In this document: in pieces, positions 1 to 10,735 of the stretch
Layout: every line of letters starts with the position of its first letter
How positions within the stretch are numbered: position 1 is the first letter of the stretch
Assembly (NCBI GenBank): GCA_037176725.1
Contig: JAZBRS010000020.1
Coordinates: 83,584,001 to 83,648,000 of the forward strand
Source of the DNA: Posidonia oceanica
Lineage: Eukaryota > Streptophyta > Magnoliopsida > Alismatales > Posidoniaceae
DNA: 64,000 nt
Direction: 5' to 3'
Program-made: the position numbers and the translations under genes
The notes under the pieces: generated by a model
What the model saw: the letters and a program-made list of their open reading frames with translations, nothing else
What the model was told of the DNA's origin: nothing
The model's database searches: none

Positions 1-1697
1 CTCTTGCCTGACATACTCGCTGGCCTATCACCATCCATCGGGATGATAGCCCCAACTATCCGGTGGCGAGTCCGTTAACTCCCTGCGGGCAGATAGCCCT
101 AACTATTCGGCGATGGGTCCGTTAACCTATCACCCATTTTCATCTTAGTGTAATAGCATTTTGTTGCATGGCATTAGCACTTCATCATCCCGTGGTCATC
201 GCGCGACCAGGATCGTTTTCCCAGTCTCGCGTGCCCGGCGTTCCATTTTTAGTACACTACATTTCACAACATTCGCTTTGCATAGCATCATGTAGCTTCT
301 TTGTATCTCCTTGTAGAGTCGGTCCTAGTATTGCATCTCATCATTACACGGACATCGCACACTTAGGATCCGAAGCCCAGGTTCACGTATTGCCTAAGGC
401 AGCATCTTCGTCGCCTGCATGCTTCTTTTTATAGCATTGCCGGCTCGGGATGATGCTCATAGTAGTGTGTAGCCCAGGATCGCTTTCTCGGTTCCACGTG
501 CCCGGCGTTCTACTGCATACCTTGCATCCCACTGCATTACATCTCATGCATTGTACCCTTTTTGCACTGCCGCTCCTCTGTGGTCCTTCCATCAACTCCT
601 GCATTTCGCTTTCCCAGGTCTTTTAGTACCCGCCGCTGCATGCACATCCCTTGCTTTAATTTACTTTCTGCTGTATCCCATGCACTTGCATTGCCATTCG
701 TCTACAGTTGAGCTTTGCGAATGGCACCCCCATTGCTTGGCCTACATGCATTGGCCAGCGACAGCATTGCATTGCATTTCCACTTTTCCGCGTGCATGCA
801 CCATCCCGCTTTCCCCCAGAGGAGTTCAACGTAATAGGCGTTAGCGTAGGCATACCATTTGCACAGCATTCTAGTGTCTGCATTTGCATTCACTCTCTTG
901 CATTGCTTAGGACCCCCTCTGCATAGCATTGCCCCTTCTGCCTCTTTTCGCCTGTCTGCTGCCTCGCCTGGAGGCAAGCATTTTCCCCTTCTCGTGGCCT
1001 CGCGAGCTCCTACTTGTTTCACTTGTCCCAAATGGACAAGGGCCCTTGGTCTCCCCTGGACTAGCAGCCTGTCCAAGCGGTAAGCGCATTAGCCCTCCCG
1101 GAGCAGCTTTTTGCGCAAGCTTGAACAAGCAGCCAACTTGCCGCACTACACTATAGAACCCTCTGCTTTTTCTCCATGCATCACTCTGCACTGCCACAGC
1201 ATTAGCACAAGCATGCATAGCATTAGCACCTGCACTCTCAAGCATTAGCACTCATAAGCATTAGCAAGCACTCACCTCAAGCATCAGAACCTGCAAGCAT
1301 TCAAGCACTAGCACTTTCAAGCATTAGCATCTGCAGCATAGCAAGCACCATGCATCAGCATCAGCATTAGTGCCAGCACTCACCATGCATCAGCATAGCA
1401 TCTCCCCATGCACAACACTCGCACGCGCACTAGTTCATACTAGTCCGACATCAGCATTCGCATCGCATACCAATTCTGCACTAACATCTAACATAACATC
1501 TGCACTAACTTCTGCATTAGCATACATTGCATCGCATTCGCATCCTGCATCTGCATCTGCATTGTGGCATCGAGTCATGATTTCCGGTGCATCCGCCGGA
1601 TAAGTGACTAACGCCAACAGCAATTTGCGCTCCTACCGGCGTCAGGTAGGGTGTCTTGTCTACCTTGAGCAGCGGTCTCGCTACGCTTGACCTCACT
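1..1697 (+). other. 3' untranslated region of a Tat-like LTR element
   Basis: No credible gene. The first 130 bases hold two degenerate copies of a roughly 50-bp unit (gatagcc-taactatc-cgagtccgttaactcc) that recurs at 24,796-24,920, just ahead of another LTR of the same family. From about 1,195 to 1,560 the DNA is a loose array of GCATTAGCA/GCATCTGCA words, matched by a shorter version at 25,130-25,190. Bases 1,560-1,711 align by eye with 25,180-25,334. The whole stretch lies directly upstream of a polypurine tract and LTR, so it is best read as the 3' UTR of an element whose body lies left of the window. Open frames here are short and on both strands, consistent with chance. Confidence 0.6.
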
Positions 1698-1711
1698 CAG
1701 GGAGGAGCATT
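1698..1711 (+). promoter_or_regulatory. Polypurine tract before LTR-A
   Basis: CAGGGAGGAGCATT abuts the TGTAGACACCCC start of LTR-A. It corresponds to AAGGAGGGGCATC before LTR-B and AAGGAGGGGCAATC before LTR-C. A tract of this kind primes plus-strand DNA synthesis and marks the following LTR as a 3' LTR. The sequence is slightly degenerate. Confidence 0.7.
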
Positions 1712-4700
1712 TGTAGACACCCCATTCTGACAGCTTGGAAGTTGGTTGTTTTCTCCAACAAGCTCGTGTGGACTCTGGAATGGCACTCCTTTTTTCTAAC
1801 CCAAAACCTAGCCTAAAACCCTACCCAAAACCCCAAGCCCTTTCTACACCTTTTTTAAACCTTCTAGCCCAAGCCCAAGCCCATTTGCAGCCTTTTGCCA
1901 ACTGAGTGCGTTGTACGCTGGAATAGGCAGCGTCCAATGTTGGACGCGTCCTGTGCCAGCGTCCAACGTTGGACGCCTTCTGCTCCAGCGTCCAAAGACT
2001 CGATTGCAGCAGTGGCTGCTCTGCCACCTTCGGCTCATCTCCCGTCCACTCCACCGCCTCCCCGCACTTACTACCCGTCCCGTCTCACACTCCATGCCAT
2101 CCACTACCTTCCAAAGCCTAGTTACTAGCCATCCTCTCCATATCAACACCATTCCCACTCTCTCTTCTCCTCACTACCAATCTACCGCCTCTATCAGCCA
2201 CCAACAGCTCCTTCGTCGGCCGACTGACATGCCCACACCCCCTCCTGCCACCCTCGTGGCCTCAGCACACTCAAAGCACCTGCCAAAGCCTGCCAATTCC
2301 CCTCTGAGCCGCTGCAATTCGGTAGCAAAACCCAAGCACCCATCACACAAAACAGCCCCAACCACCCTTCTTCCACAGAACGCACAGACCAGCACAGCCC
2401 TCTCCCTCTGCAATTCTCCACCTCCAGAGCAAGACCAAAGATCCACCTCCACTCTGGAACCTTTGCCGACCTCTCCCGTGCCTCCAGCAGCCCGCGCGAG
2501 CTCACCGGAGTCAGACTGTTGCCCACTTCCATAGCGCCGGTGAAGGAGGTCGACACGCCGTTCCAGGCCGCAACGAGGTAAGTTATCTATCCCCGTAGCT
2601 CATGCATGTTAGGGTGAATGTTCCCATGCATTTTCTTGATATTTCGAATCCTTTTGGCCGTGATTTGTGGCCAGAAGGAAGTTCAGTGTGTTGGATGCGC
2701 CATCTGGTGCGTCCAACGTTGGACGCGGCATAGGCCAGCGTCCAACACCCTGTTTTGCTTTGCTCTTGTTCTTTTGCTCTCCATGCTTTGCTATTGTTGG
2801 TTCATTTGTAAATCCATGCTGCATGTCTTCCTTGCATGTCCTCTGATGCTATGCCATGCCTATTTGCTTGTTCCATGCTTGCTTGAATCATCTTTGCATG
2901 CTCTAAGTTCATTCTGCCATCTGCCTGTGTTGGACGCCTGGGTGAGCCGCGTCCAACGTTGGACGCAGACTTACCTAGCGTCCAACACCTCTGTTAGCTG
3001 TAGCTTGCTGCCATGCTTACACTATGCCTATTTTTGATGCTATTTCATGATCCATGCTTGCTTAGAGATGCCTGGCCCTTATGGCAACCATGCTTAGGTT
3101 TGCTAGGTCCTTTCAAGTTGCATGCATTCCTTTTGCAAGTTTAATCCTTTATTTCCATGCTTGCTCTCTTTCTATTTGCTTCTCTTGGATTACATGCTTG
3201 CTATGCATGATTATTTTGCTCTGGCATGTCTTTAGTATGTTTGCATGCATATAGGTGGGGTTTATAGCTAAGCTCCCCCTTAGCACAGGTAGGTCTGCAT
3301 GCTGTGGTCGTTGGACGCCAGAGGCTTCAGCGTCCAACGTTGGACGCTATTGTCTCCAGCGTCTAACGTCCCAGCCCTCTTTTTGTTGTTTAAAGCTTGC
3401 ATGATGCCCTAATTTGTTTGCTTGCATCTCTCCTGTGTTTACATGCATGTTCAGCTTCCCTTGCAATTATTCCATGGCTTCTTTAGTTTATTTGCTAATT
3501 TTATGCAAGTTTCTTGTGTGTTTGTGCCTCCTAGGGCGTTGTACGCTGCTGGTGCAAGCGTCCAACATTGGACACCGGCCTAGCTCATGTCCAACGTTCT
3601 GGTTGTGCCTCTGGCCTGGCACATGCTGCAATTGGTAAGTTCTTAGTTTTTTTTTTTGTGATTCCATCCTTGCGTGTTTGCCCTATGCTTATGTCCAATA
3701 GCCCAAATGCATGATCCCTATTTTATTTGTCCTTTGTATGCTTTTTTCTTCTTTTTCTCTCTGGCCTGTGTTAGATGCCTGTCCCTCTGGCGTCTAACGT
3801 TGGACGCCACGCGCACCGACATCCAACAACCTGCTTGCTTTGATCCTTGATCCTAGCTTGCCTCCTGCTCTGATTCCTCCTCTAATCTCCTGTTAGGTTA
3901 GTCCTGCATGTCATGAACCCATTTAGTTGCATTCATGCATCTGTTTTGCATCCATATAGCTAGAATGCATTGTTTTCTAAAAACTGCATGCTGTCTGCCT
4001 CCAGTAGGTGTTGGACGCCAGCAATGGCAACGTCCAACGTTGGACGCCGCTGTTGCCAGCGTCCAACGCTTGTAGTTGGCTTGACTTAATTTTAAAATGC
4101 CAATTTTGTTTCGCTCGTCGTTTTTCGCGTTTTATGGCTTCTAACGCTTACTGCAACCCCTATGTGCTGCCTAATCCTTGTTTTGGTTTTGCACCCTGCT
4201 TTCACCTCGTTTTCTGTGCCTTGCATTGTTTTCCGTATTTCGCACCGTTTTCTGCACTTGCTTTGCTTTATCGCTTGCATGTCGTTTGCATTGCTTGGTT
4301 TTCCTTGCAGTTTTGCTTTATCACCTGCATCTGCATTTAGGGCTATGATGCTTACTGCCTAAGAGTTCTCACGAACCAGGGTCCGCCCAGTTCAAAACAC
4401 TAGCAGCGTTGCTGAGCACATAGATAGCACGTTTATTTCCCATGCATAGCAGGTAGACATTCATTGCATTTAGGCATTAGGTTAGCATTTCCCTGCATTA
4501 GCACGAGATTGCCTAAGAAAGACCGACTCTCGGACGTATCAGGGGTGCCTAACACCTTCCCCGTGCGTAACAGGAGTCCTTGCCCTTTCTCTTGGCTCGC
4601 ATCGACCTTTCCTTTATCCTAGGCATGAGTCATAGCATAGCATAGCATAGCTTAGCATTGCATCCCTTTGCTCCTTTGCATTCGGTTTTGCATGTCTTTT

Positions 4701-4910
4701 CATGTATTACCCCCGGTTTTACCTGTCTTCCAATTCAATAGACCTGGTGGCGACTCTGATTTTGTCTTATCATTTCTTTTCTTTTCTTTTGCCAGCGTTT
4801 CTGAGTCGAGTTTCTTCCCTCGGATCCCGCCGCATATAGTGAGCCTATTTTGATCGGTGCACGCGAGCTTTGGCATCGTGCATGGACGATCAGAATTCAA
4901 AATTACTACA
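1712..4910 (+). mobile_element. LTR-A, Tat/Ogre-like Ty3/gypsy 3' LTR (3,199 bp)
   Basis: Starts TGTAGACACCCCATTCTG and ends ATTACTACA. The 5' part has a run of CCTAAAACC-type words (1,798-1,850). The middle holds seven hairpin cassettes (1,910-4,067). The 3' part carries blocks shared with every other LTR of this family in the window: a box beginning gttctcacgaaccaggg (4,356-4,420), a very conserved block around gtgcctaacaccttcccc (4,517-4,590) and an internal match to the tRNA-Arg primer site, tggcgactct, near 4,748. The last 100 bases resemble LTRs D and J, not LTRs B and C. The base after the LTR is not a primer site, so it is not a standard 5' LTR. Confidence 0.75.
1910..4067. repeat. 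Hairpin cassettes of LTR-A
   Basis: Seven cassettes at 1,910-1,996 (an extended one with a second central palindrome), 2,690-2,746, 2,929-2,986, 3,310-3,367, 3,538-3,595, 3,770-3,827 and 4,010-4,067. Each has the order arm GTTGGACGC, 11-12 base loop, GCGTCCAAC directly joined to GTTGGACGC (together the 18-bp palindrome), a second loop, and GCGTCCAAC. Loop sequences differ in every copy. Successive cassettes from 2,690 lie 239, 381, 228, 232 and 240 bp apart, so they mark a decayed repeat of about 235 bp. Copies 5 and 6 have several arm substitutions. Confidence 0.9.
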
Positions 4911-6281
4911 CCAGGTTGAACAATCAGAGCCGGTCAATGCATGCTACCTTAAGAAGTACTACCAGTAGCCTGCCGCCGCTACCTTGTAGAGCCCCCTTCC
5001 TTGCATCTCATGCATTTACATTCACATGCATTTTAGTCATGTTTGTTTTATCAGAAAAAACAAAAAAGAGAGATGTAAATATATCATGTGCATTACTATC
5101 ATAACCCAATGATGAAAATCTAAGATGCTTGCCTTCTCTGGAAAGAGTATCCTCTACCTCACCTGACACTACTTAGATGTCCAAACCAGTGAGGGAGCCA
5201 CCATCCCGTGAGGTGGATGAAATGTCCAACCCCCTCTAGGACTTACACCCCCAAAGGGAGACAAAATCCTAGGGTATGAGAGAGTGTGAGCAGAACATAC
5301 ACGTCTTAGCCTGGGTACCACTGAAAGGGACTAGAAGGCGAAGACAGAAGTCGGCCCTAGAGATAGAGGTGTACAGCACAACTTTATCCCCTTGAATTGC
5401 TTTGGAGAGGATCCAAACTTCACACCTAGGAGTCTGCAAGCCTTGCAAGGCCTAGCCCCCCGTATCAAAACTAGGCGCCCATTACCTCTAAGTTAGGGAC
5501 AGTGGAAGCCTGCAAGCCAAAAAAGAAAAGAAAAAAAAATAAAAATAAAAACAACAAAGCAAGAAGGGCAAAGACAAAAGTCTGCCCCAAAAATAAAGGC
5601 AAGCAGCGTGATCCCGCCCCCTTTTGCCTATCTTAGGGAAGAATTAAAGTTTACGCCTGAGAAATACACAAATCCCATTAGGCCTAGCCACCCTTCCCTA
5701 GCAAGCAGCTCCTCAGCTCCAAACCAGGTGTCCATTACCTCCAAGCCGGTGATAGGGAAAATCTGCACACTTACGTGGGAGCAAAAGAAATAAGAAAAAG
5801 TAAAAAGAATAGGTGTAGGTCCTTGAGAGTTTGGCATGGAGCCCGTCCTCACTACACCACCACCCAAGCACTACCAATACCCATTCCGAAGCGCCACCAA
5901 CAGCTAGGAATCTGAGTAGAATCTGGTGAATCAGAGACCGCTCCTTTCCTTTGCAGAAGGCATCAAGCACTCCGTATGCTGAGGGCAATAAGTTTAGTAT
6001 AGATCATGCATGCATCTATCCACTGTCAACTCATTTCTTTTACCCTTTTCCTTCCACTCTGCAAGGCTCAGCTCGACGCTGGGACAGTACAGCTGCCAAG
6101 GCAGGTTGGCCGCCTTCAGGCCTCAGAGCAACCTATCACTGTCAGTGCAGTAGCTCAGGGAGTGTATCACCAACCAGAGGCAGGGCAGTCACTTCAGAGG
6201 TAGCAAGACAACCTTGGCACCTCGGGGCCCCTCATGGACCGTCGGGCCTGCGCAGTCAGGCACCGCCCCTAATCTCTGTGT
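4911..6281. other. Spacer after LTR-A
   Basis: No gene recognised. It contains a diverged direct duplication (5,325-5,515 and 5,568-5,765, listed separately), an A-rich stretch near 5,518-5,560, and a Gln-rich open stretch around 6,060-6,225 that could be an exon of the PMD-like gene downstream but has no recognisable domain. The polymer-like runs and lack of conserved motifs suggest internal retroelement DNA. Confidence 0.4.
5325..5765 (+). repeat. Diverged tandem duplication, about 245 bp period
   Basis: Two copies start near aaggcgaagacagaagtc (5,327) and aagggcaaagacaaaagtc (5,568). Both continue through a box with cctagcc followed by gcgcccattacctc or gtgtccattacctcc. They differ by many substitutions and small gaps, so the duplication is old. 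No coding potential is evident. Confidence 0.55.
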
Positions 6282-6463
6282 GACTTCGCTCCGGGCAGAC
6301 GAAGTCCCTTTCCGCTTGCTCCCTTGCTCCGTGCAGGACAAGGACAAGCATCCCCTTTTGTGACTTCGCTCCGGACGGACGAAGCACCCTTTCCTTGTTC
6401 CCTCGCTCGACGAACGAGAACAAGAGTGCCTTTTGTGTGACTTCGCCCTGTGCAGGCGAAGCC
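6282..6463. repeat. Alternating stem-loop array (GACTTCG/CGAAGTC)
   Basis: Three hairpins with arms GACTTCG and CGAAG(TC) lie at 6,282-6,306, 6,362-6,385 and 6,439-6,463, 77-80 bp apart. Between them lie two other hairpins with arms GCTTG/CAAGC (6,313-6,348) and CTTGTTC/GAACAAG (6,394-6,424). The array is therefore a roughly 79-bp repeat carrying two different stems. It lies about 150 bp upstream of the PMD-like reading frame. Function is unknown. Confidence 0.75.
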
Positions 6464-6612
6464 CCCTTACATAGTTGAATGTGCTTGAATTCTGTGGTCT
6501 GATTGTTAGCTATAACATATGAACTGCTTTATCAGCTTTTATGTGCACATCTGCTTCTCTGACAGCCAGTATTATATGCCTGTATATGTTCCATATTGAT
6601 GAACAGCCTTGA

Positions 6613-7863
6613 CTACAGGTACTCAAAGAGTCCACACCAGCTGCTCGCTTTCTCTCCTGCAATCGGTTTCCCTACCTTGATGACTCCGACACATTGCTCT
6701 GGGACTCTCCGAGAGAGGATTGCCATGCTCACTGGGCTGACCGTGAGAAGCTGAGCCTGTGGGGCATCCCACCCAGACTTTTGAAGGCTACCGATGTTGA
6801 AGTAAGCCGACATCTTCTGTGCGCTGTTGCAAGGTTCTGGAAGCTAACGCACCATGTCTTTCGCTTCGGCTGAACAGAATTAATGCCCACGCTGGAGGAA
6901 GTACGCCAGATATGTGACTTCTCCACGCTCATGGGGCCAGCTGTGTTCACAAGGCGTACTGGCTATGTCGCTGTCTTGAAACAGCTAACAGGACTCTCCG
7001 CAGAAAGCTGCGAGAAGAGACTAGTCTACATTGACGAGCCTGTACCCACGCTTCGTCTGAACTACTTTAAGGAAGTCTCCAAAAAGTGCACCGCACTAGG
7101 TGATGAACTTTGGCTCGGCAGCTTTGTCACCAGCTTCCTAGGCGAGCTAATCTTCAGCCATGGCCGGATGATAGTCGCCATTGAGGTTGCTGAGATTGCA
7201 CTTGCTGTGGTGACCCAGCAAATCAACCTGGCACCTGTCGTCCTAGCTGAGACCTATCACGGGCTGAACCGCATTTCACACCACTGCCGCCACTTTCATG
7301 GCTGCGGAGCTCTGGTACAGGTATGGCTGGCCGGACATCTGGAAATAGACATTCTGTGCCCCCAGAGGCAAGCATTTGAGATGTATTGCAGCAGCAGCCA
7401 TGCCAAGACCATCAAGAGTGTCCGGGAAGAATATGAGAAGCTGTCGAAGCTAACAGATGATACAGTGACCTGGCGTTTCATCCCATCTGTAGCAGAGCCG
7501 TTCACTATTTTCTTCGGCACCCGCGACATGCAATTGGTTGTGCTACCGAGATTCACCAAAGGCGTGGAGTATCACCCCATCCAGGTCATGCGGTAATTCG
7601 GTTTCCAGCAGGGAGCTTTTATCGACAGCACGGCACCGAAGCTGCTCCAGCCCTATCTTCTCAACACAGTTGCTGCCACAACAGAGCTAGCCGACCTCAT
7701 GCGCCATGGAGTACGATCAATAGACATTGCAGCTGTAAAGGGGTCAAGATGTACTCCTGGGTACCTGACTAAAGTGCAGGGGCTGTGGCCCATTAACGAG
7801 ATCCCACCTGGTGCACCTTTGTTTCCTGACACCAGGAAGTCGAAGAAGGCTCGGATCAGTTAG
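6613..7863 (+). pseudogene. PMD/DUF7745-like gene remnant
   Basis: One frame runs from a plausible splice acceptor (gactacag at 6,611-6,618) to TAG at 7,861, about 416 codons, interrupted only by TGA at 6,871 and TAA at 7,594. The longest uninterrupted part is 6,883-7,596. Recognisable pieces in order are an aromatic F-W motif followed by FRFG at about 6,838-6,870, MPTLEEV (where plant transposon-type proteins have a PTLEE-like motif), LAETYHGLNRI, LVQVWLAGHL, and, across the second stop, R-stop-FG where the family usually has RQFG. This pattern matches the plant-mobile-domain/DUF7745 group carried by many plant mobile elements; its molecular role is not established. Both stops fit single C-to-T or G-to-A changes. 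The frame ends in a basic tail (RKSKKARIS). It is on the same strand as the minisatellite and LTR-B that follow, so it could be cargo of that element. Confidence 0.7.
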
Positions 7864-8480
7864 GGCATTTGTGTAACCGCATGCCCCTCTTTGTGAGTCT
7901 TGCTGTACTTTGTTCAGCCTGCTACAGGCGTGTAACCAAGACTTTGTTAATACAAGGATGTTTTGTGCCAATTGCTTATGTGTTTGGTTTGCTTTCCATA
8001 ACATAATGCATGCATGGTCTCGCACAATCACATCTTCAACATGCTACTTCAGCTTCATAGATCAAACCCCTCAGAGCCGTGAGGAGGGCACTATCAGATC
8101 CTGACAGTTTGCAAGCTCAGAAGCAACTACCAACATTCTCAACGCCAAGGGAAGCTACAAGAAGACCCTGCGTTCCACTTGGATGCCAGGATCTCTGCAG
8201 ACCAACGCCATCAAGTCGAGCAAAGCCACTGAGCGCTCCCGGCTGGATCATCATGCCAGGCTGGTAGCCCTAACTACTCGCTTGATAGACGCGTCAGTTT
8301 TGTCTATGTTCGTCGCTTTTCGATGCCAAGGGCGCTTCGGCTGTCCCTTACTATCACCCTTGATACTAGGGGCATCATTTTTGCTGCCCTATGGTGTCGT
8401 TCTCTTCCGGTTGATTTGTGCATCAGCTTGCATCCTTGATTTGAGGGCAAGTCTCCCCATTTTGCGTGCCTTTCGAAGCC
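7864..8480. other. Spacer between PMD remnant and minisatellite
   Basis: No gene recognised. The 8,262-8,405 part is homologous to 24,601-24,741 on the far side of the minisatellite. From about 8,440 the sequence begins to resemble degenerate minisatellite units (tttgagggcaag, gcttgcttcc), so the array grades in. Confidence 0.5.
8262..8405 (+). repeat. Left flanking direct repeat of the minisatellite
   Basis: Shares ggtagccctaactactcg, tttcgatgcca, the gctgtccc / actgtccc box and tgatactagggrcatc with 24,601-24,741 in the same order and orientation. The same opening words occur reversed at about 39,890-39,930 inside LTR-D. The two copies bracket the array, about 16.3 kb apart. Confidence 0.75.
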
Positions 8481-9639
8481 ACGTCTGCTTGCTTCCACTA
8501 TTTGAGGGCAAGTTCATCCCCCCTTTGCATGACCTTTCAAGGTCATTTCTGCTTGTTTCCTCGATGGTTTGAGGATGAGCCCTTTTGCATGCCCTTTCAA
8601 GGTCATGTCTGCTTGCTTCCTCGATGGTTTGAGGACGAGCCCCTTTGCATGCCCTTTCGAGGTCATGTCTGCTTGTTTCCTCTTTGTTTTGAGGATGAGC
8701 CCCTTTACATGCCCTTTCAAGGCCATGTCTACGTGCTTCCCCGATGGTTTGAGGACGAGCCCCTTTGCATGTCCTTTCGAAGTCATGTCTGCTTGTTTCC
8801 TCAGTTGGTTTGAGGACGAGCGACTTTGCACGCCCTTTCGAGGTCATGTCGCCTTGCTTCCTCGATGGTTTGAGGATTAGCCCCTTTGCATGCCCTTTCG
8901 AGGTCATGTCTGCTTGCTTCCTCGATGGTTTGAGGACGAGCCCCATTGCATGCCCTTTCGAGGTCATGTCTGCTTGTTTCCTTAGTTTGTTTAAGGACAA
9001 GCCCCTTTGCAAGCCCTTTCGAGGTCAAGTCTGCTTGTTTCCTCGATGGTTTGAGGACGAGCCACTTTGCATGCCCTTTCGAGGTCATGTCTGCTTGTTT
9101 CCTCAGTTGATTTGAGGACGAGCGCCTTCGCATGCCCTTTCGAGGTCATGTCTGCTTGTTTCTTCGATGGTTTGATAACGAGCCCCTTTGCATGCCCTTT
9201 CGAGGTCATGTCTGCTTGTTTCCTCAGTTGATTTGCGGACGAGCGCCTTTGCATGCCCTTTCGGGGTCAAGCCTGCTTGCTTCCTCGATCGTTTGAGGAC
9301 GAACCCCTTTGCATGGCCTTTCGAAGTCATGTCTGCTTGCTTCCTCGATGGTTTAAAGATGAGCCCCTTCGCATGCCCTTTCGAGGTCATTTCTGCTTGT
9401 TTCATCGTTGGTTTGAGGACGAGCCCCTTTGCATGCCCTTTCGAGGTCGTGTCTGCTTGCTTCCTCGATGGTTTGAGGATGAGCCCCTTTGCATGCCCTT
9501 TCGATGTCATGTCTGCTTGCTTCCTCGTTGGTTTGAGGTTGAGCCCCTTTGCATGCCCTTTCGAGGTCATGTATGCTTGTTTCCTCATTGGTTTGAGGAC
9601 AAACCCCTTTGCATGCCCTTTCGTGGTCATGTCTGCTTG

Positions 9640-10735
9640 TTTCCTCGATGGTTTGAGGACGAGTCCCTTTGTATGCCCTTTCGAGGTCATGTTTGCTTGT
9701 TTCCTCGATGGTTTGAGGACGAGCCCCATTGCATGCCCTTTTGAGGTCATGTCCGCTACCTTCCTCGATGGTTTGAGGATGAGGCCCTTTGCATGCCCTT
9801 TCGAGGTCAAGTCTGCTTGTTTCCTCAGTTGGTTTGAGGACGAACGCGTTTGCATGCCCTTTCGAGGTCATGTCTGCTTGCTTCCTCGATGGTTTGAGAA
9901 CGAGCCCCTTTGCATGCCCTTTTGAGGTGATGTCTGCTTGCTTCCCTGATGGTTTGAGGACGAGCCCCTTTGCATGCCCTTTTGAGTTCATGTCTGCTTG
10001 TTTCCTCGTTGGTTTGAGGACGAACCCCACTGCATGCCCTTTCGAGCTCATGTCTGTTTGTTTCCTCAGTTGGTTTGAGGACGAGCGCCTTTGCAGGCCC
10101 TTTCGAAGTCATGTCTGCTTGCTTCCTCTATGATTTGAGGACAAGCCCTTTTACATGCCCTTTAGAGGTCATGTCTGCTTGCTTCCTCGATGGTTTGAGG
10201 ACGAGCCCCTTTGCATGCCCTTTCAAGGTCATGTATGCTTGTTTCCTCAGTTGGCTAGAGGACGAGTGCCTTTGTATGCCCTTTTGAGGTCATGTCTGCT
10301 AGCTTCCTCAATGGTTTGAGGACGAGCCCCTTTGCGTGCCTTTTCGGTAATGTCTGCTTGTTCCCTTAGTTGGTTTGAGGACGAGCGCCTTTGCATGCCC
10401 TTTCGAGGTCATGTGTACTTGTTTCCTTGATGATTTGAGGACGAGCCCCTTTGCATGCCCTTTCAAGGTCATGTCTGCTTGTTTCCTCAGTTCGTTTGAG
10501 GACAAGCACCTTTGCATGCCCTTTTGAGGTCATGTCTGCTAGCTTCCTCGATGATTTGAGGACGAGCCCCTTTGCATGCCCTTTCGAGGATGTCTGCTTG
10601 TTCCCTTAGTTGGTTTGAGGACGAGCAACTTTGCATGCCCTTTCGAGGTCATGTCTGCTTGTTTCCTCGATGGTTTGAGGACAAGCCCCTTCGCATGCCC
10701 TTTCGAGGTCATGTCTGCTTGTTTCATTAGTTGGT
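9640..10735 (+). repeat. Higher-order block T, copy 1
   Basis: A distinctive run of variant units (gtatgccc, then gctacc with gaggccc, then cactgcatgcc with gagctcatg, then ttttacatgccctttagagg, then ctagcttcc) recurs in the same order at about 13,380-14,465 and, with some units lost, at 19,290-20,060. Shared rare variants show block duplication rather than independent unit turnover. Confidence 0.8.
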
